From NCBI GenBank assembly GCA_041687675.1, contig JAWLBM010000062.1, positions 1-18,472 on the forward strand: a DNA stretch of 18,472 nucleotides, given 5' to 3'. The DNA is from JAWLBM01 sp041687675 (GTDB lineage Bacteria; Pseudomonadota; Alphaproteobacteria; Rhizobiales; Pleomorphomonadaceae). A program made the position numbers and the translations under genes. A model generated the notes under the pieces. That model saw nothing but the letters and a program-made list of their open reading frames with translations. It was not told the DNA's origin and ran no database searches. Of the stretch, positions 1 to 6,708 are shown in pieces (position 1 is the first letter of the stretch; each line of letters begins with the position of its first letter).

Positions 1-255
1 GGTGCTCACGGCACAGGGGGCAATGGGTTGCTCCCGGCAGGCTGGCCCGATCCGACCAGCCTAGAACGAAGCCGATCGGATCGCGATGAGAGGTACAGGA
101 GGTCGAAGCATCCGCGCCCGGCTGAGCCGGCTGGCGCGACCTGGCCGCCGTGACCACACCGGCTGCCGCTGGCGCCGGCCGGCGCTCATGTACCGGCCCT
201 GTGGCCGGCGTGCCGGTGCGTACGGTTCCCACCGCCGTGCGTACGGGTGCCCCGG
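1..255. other. Left-edge stretch with no convincing gene
   Basis: Very GC-rich DNA. Open frames cross it on the plus strand, but they are arginine/proline-rich, low-complexity translations typical of GC-rich shadows, and none has a good ribosome-binding site. A short direct repeat of GTGCGTACGG occurs at 216-225 and 237-246 (21-bp period). I see no RNA gene, and the sequence probably lies just outside or at the edge of the integrated element. Confidence 0.4.
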
Positions 256-441
256 TCAGGCGACCGCCCGGGCCTCCGCCGGGTACTCCGATATCGTGTA
301 CTCGCCGGTCTCGCAGACGCCGAACTCCTCGATCGCCCAGGCGATCTCGTGGGCGCCGACCTTGGTCAGCCCCTCGGCCTCGTCCAGGGTGAGCGAGCGG
401 ACCTCTCCGGTGGCGACGTCCTCGACGCGGAAGAGCTTCAT
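256..441 (-). CDS. Small hypothetical protein (61 aa), element-associated
   Basis: A 61-residue acidic protein beginning MKLFRVEDVATGEVRSLTLD. I chose the ATG at 441 because an AGGAG ribosome-binding site lies about 9 bases upstream; the longer frame to 552 adds arginine-rich sequence and runs through a hairpin. No domain is recognised. The protein has no signal peptide or membrane segment and looks like a compact two-part fold (beta strands around VEDVATGEVRSLTL, then a helix around AHEIAWAIEEFG). A degraded copy of its GEVRS-TLD segment lies downstream of the intact integrase at 1834-1881, so this gene belongs to the integrase-linked module. It is probably a phage- or satellite-type accessory protein. 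No function can be assigned. Confidence 0.6.
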   Translation of the reverse strand: MKLFRVEDVATGEVRSLTLDEAEGLTKVGAHEIAWAIEEFGVCETGEYTISEYPAEARAVA

Positions 442-511
442 GGCCCCGTTCTCCTGAATAGTTACAATCCAGGAAAACACGGCGAGACTCGGCCCACAAT
501 GATGCGGGAGA

Positions 512-532
512 CGTGGGCGGCGGCCGCCCACG
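512..532 (-). terminator. Strong hairpin downstream of the integrase-tail copy
   Basis: CGTGGGCGG pairs with CCGCCCACG, giving a 9-bp perfect stem with a 3-base loop. It lies on the minus strand 17 bases past the stop codon of the duplicated integrase tail (549-573) and before the 61-aa gene. There is no U-tract in the leftward direction, so termination would be imperfect or factor-assisted. Its position fits the ancestral terminator of an integrase gene. Confidence 0.4.
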
Positions 533-548
533 CCTCCGGATTGCAGCC

Positions 549-573
549 TCACGCCGGCACCGAGTAGGCCCGG
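549..573. repeat. 25-bp direct repeat, copy 1 (duplicate of the integrase 3' end)
   Basis: These 25 bases are identical to 1899-1923, which encode the last residues (about RAYSVPA) and stop codon of the integrase. The match breaks on both sides (548 versus 1898, 574 versus 1924). The two copies are 1,350 bp apart in the same orientation and bracket the membrane-protein gene at 601-1749. This could be an attachment-site-like repeat or the scar of a duplication or recombination between related elements. Confidence 0.75.
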
Positions 574-600
574 GAAGTGGCCGCCGTCCGCCTAACACAA

Positions 601-1749
601 TCAGCGCCGAGCGGAGCGGCCCTCGGATTGAAGGGCGAGCACCAACGCCTGCTGTTCTTGGCCGGAGCACCGCCGCACACGACCGGCGATCCAGCTCACG
701 CATCGGAGCAGCGCCTGTATCGTCCAGGCGAACGGCCCGAGAACGAGTCTCAGCAGGGTAGCGACGATAAGGCAGAGGAGCGCATACGCGGCGAAGACGC
801 CGAGCCATGCGGGAAGGCCGGCCTGCTCGGCCAGCCAGCCGCCGGCCGCCGCCACGAGATGCGGACGGGTGACCACGACGTACGGGATCGCGACGATGGC
901 CGCGACCCCTGCGGCCCTGCCGACGGTCGCGAGCGAGCGAGCAGCGCTCCGCCCGGCTGCACTGAGGTGCGTGGCCTTCACCGTCCCGCGACCTGCCGCG
1001 GCGATCGGAGCCCTCGAGACCCGCAGCGCCTTCGCGGTGGCGCCGACACCGCCCGCGACGATAAGGCCGTCGAAGGCCGCCCAGCCCATCTCGCCCCACG
1101 TCGGGAGCCGTTCGCCGCGGGCGAGAACGCTCTCGAGGTCGGAGATGCCGCCGAGCAGGATATTCTTCGCCCCGAGGACGGTGCGGGTGAACGGCTTACG
1201 CACCGCGACGCCGCCGACGATCTCGAACTCGGACAGGAGTTCGTGCCCGCGGTCGCGCAGTTCATGTATGGCGACGAGTCCGTACTGCTCCGGCGTGAGG
1301 TCGACCAGGCTGAAGCTGAGCTCCCCCTCGTTCCAGAGCCGCGACAGGGTGTTGCCGACGGTCTCCTGGAGTCGAACCTGCGTGGAGCCGTTCCGGACGA
1401 AGTAGGCGATGACCGGGATGACGGGATGACCGAGGCGCTGGAAGATCTCGGCGAACGCCGGATCATGGCCGTAAACGCGAAACACGTCTGCGGCATCGTC
1501 GTCATAAAGGTCCGCCGCCCTGTACCAGTCCAGCCCGCCCGCGGCGCAGGCGCCGAGGAGCCACGACGGGGCCCGGTCGATCGCATCGCTGCCGAGCGGG
1601 CACACCGTCTGGCCACTGCGGATTTCTTCCGACAGCGCAGCGTGCAAGACCTCGTCTTCAAAACCGGCGCGCTCCTCCGATCCCCACCGGAGCGTCAGGC
1701 CGACCGCGACTACCAGCGCCAATGCAACGAAGTATCTCAATCCCAACAC
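601..1749 (-). CDS. Membrane protein of unknown function (382 aa)
   Basis: I do not recognise the family. The protein starts with an uncleaved hydrophobic segment (about residues 3-20). A soluble middle part of about 200 residues is rich in acidic residues and contains ILLGGISDLESV. Several hydrophobic stretches follow in the C-terminal half (about 222-242, 280-296, 315-356), then a basic tail. The start is set at the GTG at 1749, with GGAG about 9 bases upstream. A longer frame from a GTG at 1776 adds nine residues but has no ribosome-binding site. The gene lies between the two 25-bp integrase-tail repeats, in the same direction as the integrase, so it looks like cargo inserted beside the integrase. 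An inner-membrane protein is likely from the hydrophobic pattern. A defence, immunity or envelope role would be a guess. Confidence 0.65.
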   Translation of the reverse strand: MLGLRYFVALALVVAVGLTLRWGSEERAGFEDEVLHAALSEEIRSGQTVCPLGSDAIDRAPSWLLGACAAGGLDWYRAADLYDDDAADVFRVYGHDPAFAEIFQRLGHPVIPVIAYFVRNGSTQVRLQETVGNTLSRLWNEGELSFSLVDLTPEQYGLVAIHELRDRGHELLSEFEIVGGVAVRKPFTRTVLGAKNILLGGISDLESVLARGERLPTWGEMGWAAFDGLIVAGGVGATAKALRVSRAPIAAAGRGTVKATHLSAAGRSAARSLATVGRAAGVAAIVAIPYVVVTRPHLVAAAGGWLAEQAGLPAWLGVFAAYALLCLIVATLLRLVLGPFAWTIQALLRCVSWIAGRVRRCSGQEQQALVLALQSEGRSARR

Positions 1750-1833
1750 GGCCGTTTGCTCCGGGAGTGCCCTCACCGGCCCGAGATATCTGGCGGATAT
1801 GGTGGAACTTTGCCGAGCTCAGCCGGGGGGCGC

Positions 1834-1881
1834 CTCGTTTGCGTCTAGGGTGGGCGAGCGGACCTCACCTGTCGCGGTGCA
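1834..1881 (-). pseudogene. Remnant of a paralogue of the 61-aa gene
   Basis: On the minus strand, 16 codons read CTATGEVRSPTLDANE, closely matching DVATGEVRSLTLDEAE of the gene at 256-441. The DNA match includes an identical 13-base core (GAGGTCCGCTCGC). There is no start codon or upstream match, and similarity fades on both sides. It lies 18 bases past the integrase stop codon, so an intact small gene probably once followed this integrase too. Confidence 0.5.
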
Positions 1882-1898
1882 TTAAACGCCGCACCGGT

Positions 1899-1923
1899 TC
1901 ACGCCGGCACCGAGTAGGCCCGG
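1899..1923. repeat. 25-bp direct repeat, copy 2 (within the integrase 3' end)
   Basis: Identical to 549-573. It contains the integrase stop codon (TGA on the minus strand at 1901-1899) and its last codons, so this is the resident copy and 549-573 is the displaced one. Confidence 0.75.
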
Positions 1924-3140
1924 TCGAGAGCGGCGACGGCGGCTTCCCCGCCTCGGACCGCCTGGGTGTAGTGCCCGAGGGTCACGACGGGGTTCGCGTG
2001 GCCGGCGATCTGCGCCACCAGGCCGACCTCGATCCCCTGCGCCTGCAGGGTGGAGATGAACGAGTGCCGCGCCGAGTGCGGCGTGACATACGGCAGGCCG
2101 AGGCGCTGGAACGCCGGCTCCCAGAACCGCTTGCGGAAGTTCTGATAGAGCAGCGGCCCGCCGCCGCCGAGGCGGGGCTTCGGCCAGGGCTGGAGGCGGC
2201 CGGGGCCCGGGAACACCCGGTGCAGTTCCTTGCCCTTCCGCGGGCAGCGGACGCGCCAGGCGAGCAGCATCTCGCGGAGGGTGGCGCTCATCGGGATCTC
2301 GCGGGTGCCGGCCTCGGTCTTGGTCATCTCGGTGAGCGTGCCGTCGCGCTCCTGGATGCGGCGGATCCGGACCACGTTGCGATCAAAGTCGACGTCCTCC
2401 CACAAGAGCCCGAGCTGCTCCGATGGCCGGGTGCCGGCGAGGAACGGGAAGGCGTAGTAGAGCCCGTGGTCGGGATCGGCCTTGGCGGCAGCGATCAGGT
2501 TGGCGATCACCTCGGGGGTGAGGATCGCCTTCTTCGCCTTGCCGCGCGAACGGGCGAGCCCGGTCGGCATCGCCGGCGCCCGCACACCAAAATCCTCCTC
2601 GGCCATCGCGAGGATGGTCTTCAGGTGCGACTTTGCCCGGTTTGCGGTGTAGGTGCCGCACTGCTCCACCACGGTCCGGTGCCAGATCCGGATCATCGCC
2701 GGGGTCAGCTCGGACAGCTTCACCTCGCCGAGAAGCTTGATGAAGCGGGCGCCCTTCGGCTTGACGCCCTTCTCGGTCCAGTCGTGCCGCTGCTGGCGCG
2801 TGCCCTCGAGGAGCGGCCCGACGATCGCGCCGCGGACCACGACCTGGTAGCCCTTCAGCGTCGATGCTTTCACCTTGCCTTCGCGGTCGGCGAGCCAGTG
2901 CGCTGCGGCCTCGGCCACCGTCGGGACGGTGCGCTCGTCGACGTAGGTGCCGGCGGCGAACTTCTGGATCAGCTCCGCCTTCAGCGCCTCGGCCTCGCGC
3001 TTGGTGTCCTTGGCGCGGCGGACGCGGCGGCCGGACTGCGGGTCGCGGTAGTTGACGTAGTACTGCGGGTATTCGCGAACGGAGCCGTCGGTTATCTTGC
3101 GGCGGCGGGTGGTCTTGGTGATGCTGATGGGAACGATCAT
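1899..3140 (-). CDS. Tyrosine recombinase / phage-type integrase (413 aa)
   Basis: A site-specific recombinase that would integrate and excise the element. An N-terminal arm-binding and core-binding part (about residues 1-200) precedes a catalytic domain (about 205-400). All the expected catalytic residues are visible: Arg238 in AGTRPSEQ, Lys274 in TKTEAGTREIP, His355 and Arg358 in PHSARHSF, His381 in AGHANP, and the nucleophile Tyr391 in LGHYTQ. Length is typical for the family. The start is set at the ATG at 3140 (MIVPISITKTTRRRK). An ATG at 3182 would add 14 residues, neither has a clear ribosome-binding site, and the frame further upstream is a GC-rich artefact. Its last 25 bases are duplicated at 549-573. 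It faces the same way as the helicase gene, from which it is separated by the proposed origin region. Confidence 0.93.
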   Translation of the reverse strand: MIVPISITKTTRRRKITDGSVREYPQYYVNYRDPQSGRRVRRAKDTKREAEALKAELIQKFAAGTYVDERTVPTVAEAAAHWLADREGKVKASTLKGYQVVVRGAIVGPLLEGTRQQRHDWTEKGVKPKGARFIKLLGEVKLSELTPAMIRIWHRTVVEQCGTYTANRAKSHLKTILAMAEEDFGVRAPAMPTGLARSRGKAKKAILTPEVIANLIAAAKADPDHGLYYAFPFLAGTRPSEQLGLLWEDVDFDRNVVRIRRIQERDGTLTEMTKTEAGTREIPMSATLREMLLAWRVRCPRKGKELHRVFPGPGRLQPWPKPRLGGGGPLLYQNFRKRFWEPAFQRLGLPYVTPHSARHSFISTLQAQGIEVGLVAQIAGHANPVVTLGHYTQAVRGGEAAVAALDRAYSVPA

Positions 3141-3355
3141 GGGTCCAGACCCGAGACGTTGAACACGGGAAAACGGAAACATGCGCGAGGTAACCCGCAC
3201 AATTAATCGCGAATGGCAGTCGAAAACGCCGCGACGGGTTCGAATTGTAACCAAGCAGGTGACCAGGACTGTCCGATTATCTTCGAGGCCGCGGGACGAC
3301 GGGGCTCGAACACTGTCGGAATCCTCGGCCGCCCGGGTTGTAATCGCGGTGCGGA

Positions 3356-3676
3356 GGCGGCGAGGTGGCGATCCGGCGGCGAAGCGGAGAAGTCTGCTCC
3401 GACCCGTCGCGACGGCGGCGAGGTGGCGAGCCCAATCCGGCGGCAGGAGCACCCGACGACGCGAGGCGGTGAAGCCCACACCGAACCGAGGGCGGATCCG
3501 ACGGGCAGGAGGCGGCGAGGCGAGCCCCCTCGGCACACCCGCCGCGACGAGGCCCGCCGGCGATGAGGCGGCGAAGCCCAATCCAACCCGCGGCGGAAAC
3601 GATGGGCCCGGACGCGCCGTGCCGCAGCGAGCGGGGCGGCCAGGAGGCGCCGAGCCCAACCCGACCGGCAGGGGAA
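3356..3676. repeat. Array of six imperfect GC-rich repeats
   Basis: Related units begin near 3356, 3415, 3463, 3509, 3566 and 3644. They share a core close to GGCGGCGAAGCCCAATCC followed by an ACC/GGCGG-rich tail. Spacing is irregular (46-78 bp). The best-preserved units are at 3415 and 3566; the unit at 3509 is short. The array is not tandem in the satellite-DNA sense and not CRISPR-like, because units vary and are not separated by fixed-length spacers. It sits between the integrase promoter side and the proposed origin, so it may bind an element protein or may be a chromosomal-type intergenic repeat. Confidence 0.5.
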
Positions 3677-3743
3677 GCACGTCGGCGGAAAGACGCTCCG
3701 CTCCGCCTGCCCACGGGCCCCGCCGGGGCGCCCACCGGCCGCC

Positions 3744-3771
3744 GGGTGGCATGGGTGGCGGGGGTGGCATG
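3744..3771 (+). repeat. Left iteron cluster (three 9-bp units)
   Basis: Three contiguous units start at 3744, 3753 and 3762 with an exact 9-bp period: GGGTGGCAT, GGGTGGCGG, GGGTGGCAT, plus a closing G. The middle unit carries the only deviation. The cluster forms the outer part of a longer inverted arm that continues to 3798. Confidence 0.75.
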
Positions 3772-3965
3772 TCCATGTACTGACCTGCCAGTGTGCACAC
3801 CGCCGGCACACACCCCGACCTTTACCCCGCATCTCACTGCATTTCGGCCGCATCAACACCCGCCACCCCCGACCCTGCCACCTGGGAGGTTTTTTTTGGG
3901 GGGGCGAGCGTCGGCGTCGTGGCCGTGTAGCTGCTGCTGCACACACCGGCAGGTCACCCTTAGGA

Positions 3966-3992
3966 CATGCCACCCATGCCACCATGCCACCC
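3966..3992 (-). repeat. Right iteron cluster (three units, inverted)
   Basis: CATGCCACC units start at 3966, 3975 and 3983 (periods 9 and 8), the reverse complement of the left cluster. All three units here keep the CATG end, unlike the middle unit on the left. The cluster ends nine bases from the helicase stop codon. Confidence 0.75.
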
Positions 3993-4000
3993 GCCCCCGG

Positions 4001-6145
4001 TCAGCTGAGGTTGATGTCGTCGACGTGGCCCGGCCGCTTCGGGCGGACGTATCCGCGGACCGTCTTGCCGGCGATCTTGAACTTCGCCGGGGCCCAGCCG
4101 AGCTTCCGCATGATCGCCGCGAGCCGCTTGGTGTGGGCCTGGGTCCGCCGCTCCTGCGGGATCATCAGCCGCTCGGCGAGTATGTCGTCGGTGTAGAGCC
4201 GCGCCTCGTCGACGTGCGCCTTGCCGTTCAGGTTCTCGAGCGCGTCGATCCAGGGGTCATCCTCGAGCCGCGCCGCCTGCTCCACCGCCGCCGCGTCCCA
4301 CAGCTCCGTCGGGAGCTCGATCGACGCCCCCTCGGCTTCCAGGTGCGCCGCCTCGGCGAGCAACTGGTCGCGGTCGCGCCGGAGCGCCTCGAGGTCGATG
4401 GTGGTCGTCCGCACCGGCCAGAAGCGGCGGTTGCCGGTCTGATCGCGGAGGTACTTGTCGTCGTTGGTGGTGCCGATGAACACCGACTGGCGCGGGCGTG
4501 CGGCTGCGAAGTGGGCGTAGGCCATCCGGGCGCGGTCAACGGTGCGGGACGCAAACGCCTTGATTTTGTTTGCCTCGGCCTTGTTGAGCCCGTCGAGTTC
4601 GCCGAGCTCATAGAACCAGACGCCCTCAAGCATCTCCATCTGCGCCTTCGCCTCTAGGGTGACGATCTCCTGGTCGGAGTGGTTGCCGGGCCCGGCGAGG
4701 ATCTGCACAGCGGTCGACTTGCCCGACCCCTGCGGGCCTTCAAGCACGACAATCTGGTCGAATTTGACGCCCGGCTGCCGCACCCGGCGGACCGCCGCGA
4801 TGAGGATGATCCGGCCGATCGCCCGGTTGAGCGGCGTGTCGTCGGCCCCGAGGTAGCGGACCATCCAGTCATCGAGGCGCGGGACGCCGTCCCACGCGAG
4901 GGCGTTGAGCTCGTCGCGGACCGGATGGAACGGGTGCTCGAGGCAGAGGAGGTTCACCGCGTCGCGGACGTGCTCGGACTTCGGGTCGAAGCCGAACTCG
5001 TTGATGATGAGGCCGCGGATCACCATGCAGGCGTCGTCGCTGATCTCGCCCTGGTGCTCCTCGAGTAAGTGCCCGTCCATCGTCTTGCGGTGGCGGAAGG
5101 TGTTGTAGGCGAAACGCAGCCCGAGCCGCCGCGCCGCGACCACGGCGTTGCGCATGGTCGCCCGCGGTCGGCCGAACTTGTCGACGTCCGGGAACTGGTC
5201 GGCGACGACCGCCCGGGCCGCCGCCGCCTGCCGAAGGGCATAACGCGCCGGGTTCGGCTTCTCGCGCACCGAAGCGGAGATCTGAAGGGCGGGGTTGATG
5301 AGCACGCCGGCGATCACCGCGTCGTCGCATCCGGCGCGAACCAGCTCGCAGGCGGCGTGGAACACCGCCTCGCTACGCGACGGATAGCGACCGCCCTGGC
5401 TACCGCGGGGCCGCTCGGGATCGTCGCCGGTTTCGAGCAGAGCGCGGATCGCCGGCGGCACTCGGGCCGGCAACGCGTCCAGCGACACGGGTCGGACCTC
5501 GGTCGGGTTGACCGGCGCCGCCTTCTTCGGGCCCGCTTCCTCGATCGGGGCCTCGGCGAACTCGTCGAGGCTGTAGGCGCGGTCCCAGTCGACTTCCTCG
5601 ATTTTCGCCAGCACCGGGACGCGACCCTTCGCTCGCTTCTTCGCGTTCGGCACGTTGATCGTTCCCGGGATCCGCATGATCCGGTCAATGTTGTGGCAGT
5701 TGTCGCCGCCGAGGGCCTTGGCGATGGCGGCGTTGCACCGCTCGACACGGTCGAGGTCGGTCGTCGGCTCGGCCAGGCGCCAGAACGCCTGGTAGCCGCC
5801 GCCGGTGAAGACGGTGACCGTAGGCCGCGGCTCGAAGGCCATCACCTTTTCGCGGGCGTCGAGGTCGTCGACGTCGACGTGCAGGAAGCGGGCGGCGGCG
5901 ATGTGCTCCTTCTTCGCCTTCACATTCCGCCGGTCCGGGTGGAGGGCGTTGACGTGGAAGTAGAGGTTCGACTTGCCCTGGTGTGCCTCGATCGTCGCAC
6001 GCATCTTTTCGACCGCGTCAGCCGCGAAGGTGCGCGCCTGCGGCGGGCGATCCGGTTTCATGGCGACGAGATCCCAGGGACCGCCGGGGACCATGCGGGT
6101 GAGGAAGTCGATCCCCTCGTCGGTGTTCGGTGTCGGTTCGGTCAT
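4001..6145 (-). CDS. Primase-helicase: RepB-type primase domain fused to a VapE-type ATPase (714 aa)
   Basis: Probable replication initiator of the element. The N-terminal half looks like an archaeo-eukaryotic/RepB-like primase: acidic catalytic motif LHVDVDDLD (about 88-96), TGGGYQAFW (114-122) and DRIMRIPGTIN (154-164). After a linker, the C-terminal half is a virulence-associated-E (VapE) type P-loop helicase: Walker A GPQGSGKST (470-478), Walker B-like FYELGELD (511-518), sensor-1 FIGTTND (556-562) and arginine finger in GNRRFWPV (571-578). The ATG start at 6145 has GAGG about 7 bases upstream. The gene follows the AT-rich 127-aa gene after 100 bases, and its stop codon is next to the inverted iterons, so acting on that origin in cis is likely. 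Family-level identity is firm; its action on this origin is inferred. Confidence 0.9.
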   Translation of the reverse strand: MTEPTPNTDEGIDFLTRMVPGGPWDLVAMKPDRPPQARTFAADAVEKMRATIEAHQGKSNLYFHVNALHPDRRNVKAKKEHIAAARFLHVDVDDLDAREKVMAFEPRPTVTVFTGGGYQAFWRLAEPTTDLDRVERCNAAIAKALGGDNCHNIDRIMRIPGTINVPNAKKRAKGRVPVLAKIEEVDWDRAYSLDEFAEAPIEEAGPKKAAPVNPTEVRPVSLDALPARVPPAIRALLETGDDPERPRGSQGGRYPSRSEAVFHAACELVRAGCDDAVIAGVLINPALQISASVREKPNPARYALRQAAAARAVVADQFPDVDKFGRPRATMRNAVVAARRLGLRFAYNTFRHRKTMDGHLLEEHQGEISDDACMVIRGLIINEFGFDPKSEHVRDAVNLLCLEHPFHPVRDELNALAWDGVPRLDDWMVRYLGADDTPLNRAIGRIILIAAVRRVRQPGVKFDQIVVLEGPQGSGKSTAVQILAGPGNHSDQEIVTLEAKAQMEMLEGVWFYELGELDGLNKAEANKIKAFASRTVDRARMAYAHFAAARPRQSVFIGTTNDDKYLRDQTGNRRFWPVRTTTIDLEALRRDRDQLLAEAAHLEAEGASIELPTELWDAAAVEQAARLEDDPWIDALENLNGKAHVDEARLYTDDILAERLMIPQERRTQAHTKRLAAIMRKLGWAPAKFKIAGKTVRGYVRPKRPGHVDDINLS

Positions 6146-6219
6146 GGTGCAGCCTCAAGGACGAGCCGGCCCAGCCCGGCGGTAGCCAGGAGATGAGAGC
6201 CAGCGAAGTTGGGGGAGAG

Positions 6220-6239
6220 GGCGCCGCCGAGGCGGCGCC
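6220..6239. terminator. GC hairpin between the 127-aa gene and the helicase gene
   Basis: GGCGCCGCC and GGCGGCGCC form a nearly closed palindrome (8-bp stem with a 4-base loop). It begins 6 bases past the stop codon of the leftward 127-aa gene. A short T run follows it only on the plus strand, so in the leftward direction it may act as an attenuator or RNA stabiliser rather than a true terminator. Confidence 0.4.
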
Positions 6240-6245
6240 TTTGCA

Positions 6246-6629
6246 TTATGCCAGCCGCTGCAACTCGCGGCCGGTCAGTACGGGTACCGAAACACTATCA
6301 TCCTTGAGGAAGTGCAGCTCCGACGTATCCACGCAGTAGTGAACTCGGAAGCTGATCATGTTTCGGCTAATCACAACAGATTTTCCGTTGAAAGCTTCAC
6401 TTTCTACAACATCTCCATATATCGTGATCAGAGTTTCACCCTCGGCACGTTCAGCGCGAATTTTTAGTTCCAAACCACCAGTGTAAGCGGTAGCCTCGAC
6501 GGAGAGCGCACCTGTGTTTCTAACTCCACGAGCGGCGAAGTCGTCTGCATAGTTCTTCACTACACCGAGGCAGAACTCGAATACCGCGAGACCGTTGCTC
6601 GCTTGTTTTAAATTGAGAGAATTCTGCAT
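6246..6629 (-). CDS. Hypothetical protein, AT-rich gene (127 aa)
   Basis: No family recognised. The ATG at 6629 is supported by AAAGGA six bases upstream; the longer frame to 6746 overlaps the HTH gene's 3' end and is not needed. The protein starts MQNSLNLKQASNGLAVFEFC, has no signal peptide, and is rich in beta-forming stretches (LELKIRAE, ETLITIYGDVV, KSVVISRN, MISFRVHYCVD), suggesting a small soluble beta-sandwich or mixed fold. By count, three consecutive 60-base blocks here are about 53, 37 and 48% G+C, far below the flanking genes, so it was probably acquired from another source. It sits between the HTH gene and the helicase gene in the same direction, where satellites often carry regulators or phage-interference genes. 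No function can be claimed. Confidence 0.75.
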   Translation of the reverse strand: MQNSLNLKQASNGLAVFEFCLGVVKNYADDFAARGVRNTGALSVEATAYTGGLELKIRAERAEGETLITIYGDVVESEAFNGKSVVISRNMISFRVHYCVDTSELHFLKDDSVSVPVLTGRELQRLA

Positions 6630-6659
6630 GTCGATCCTTTCAGGCAAGTTGATCTCGTG

Positions 6660-6675
6660 CCCAGCGAAGGCTGGG
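6660..6675. other. Small hairpin upstream of the 127-aa gene
   Basis: CCCAGC pairs with GCTGGG around a 4-base loop, in the 79-base gap between the HTH gene stop codon and the 127-aa start. It could tune expression of the AT-rich gene relative to the HTH gene. There is no U-tract. Confidence 0.25.
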
Positions 6676-6708
6676 GTGCGTCCTGCCGTTGACCTTTGGA
6701 GGTTTGGG

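Larger units (their letters stand above)
3744..3992. other. Candidate replication origin: inverted iteron clusters downstream of the helicase gene
   Basis: Two arms (3744-3798 and 3939-3992) are inverted relative to each other. Each has three copies of a 9-bp iteron (core GGTGGCATG), then exactly nine unmatched bases, then TGACCTGCC and a GTGTG-containing match. The arms enclose about 140 bp that includes a milder-GC stretch (about 3818-3860), a T8-G7 tract (3890-3904) and degenerate units such as CTGCCACC at 3875-3882. It begins nine bases past the helicase stop codon. From established knowledge, origins of satellites such as SaPIs and P4 are recognised by their own primase-helicase through short repeats, and SaPI origins carry two repeat sets near the rep gene. 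Assignment here as an origin is inference from that parallel. The enclosed DNA is not strongly AT-rich. Confidence 0.6.
3141..4000. other. 860-bp non-coding region between integrase and helicase genes
   Basis: No convincing gene. Frames here are arginine/proline-rich shadows that change character from frame to frame. The stretch divides into the integrase leader (3141-3350), an array of imperfect GC-rich repeats (3356-3676) and the inverted iteron structure (3744-3992). The density of repeats in an otherwise compact element points to a cis-acting replication or partition region. Confidence 0.6.

Noticed and set aside
216..246. Direct repeat GTGCGTACGG with 21-bp period
   Set aside because: Only two short copies in simple GC-rich DNA; no partner gene or further copy to give it meaning.
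577..1848. 423-aa plus-strand open frame opposite the membrane-protein gene
   Set aside because: Arginine/aspartate/glycine-rich mirror of the minus-strand gene; no ribosome-binding site and no domain. The minus-strand protein has clear membrane segments.
1722..3206. 494-aa plus-strand open frame across the integrase
   Set aside because: Antisense shadow of a gene with all tyrosine-recombinase catalytic residues.
3356..3676. Possible CRISPR array
   Set aside because: Units vary strongly in sequence and spacing, there are no uniform spacers, and no cas gene is nearby.
3141..3985. Long frames in both directions, including the 5' extension of the integrase to 3809 and a plus-strand frame 3563-4657
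   Set aside because: Repeat-rich, arginine/proline-rich translations without start signals; the extension adds about 220 residues not typical of integrases.
5069..6196. 375-aa plus-strand open frame opposite the primase domain
   Set aside because: Antisense shadow in GC-rich DNA; the minus-strand gene has primase and helicase motifs.
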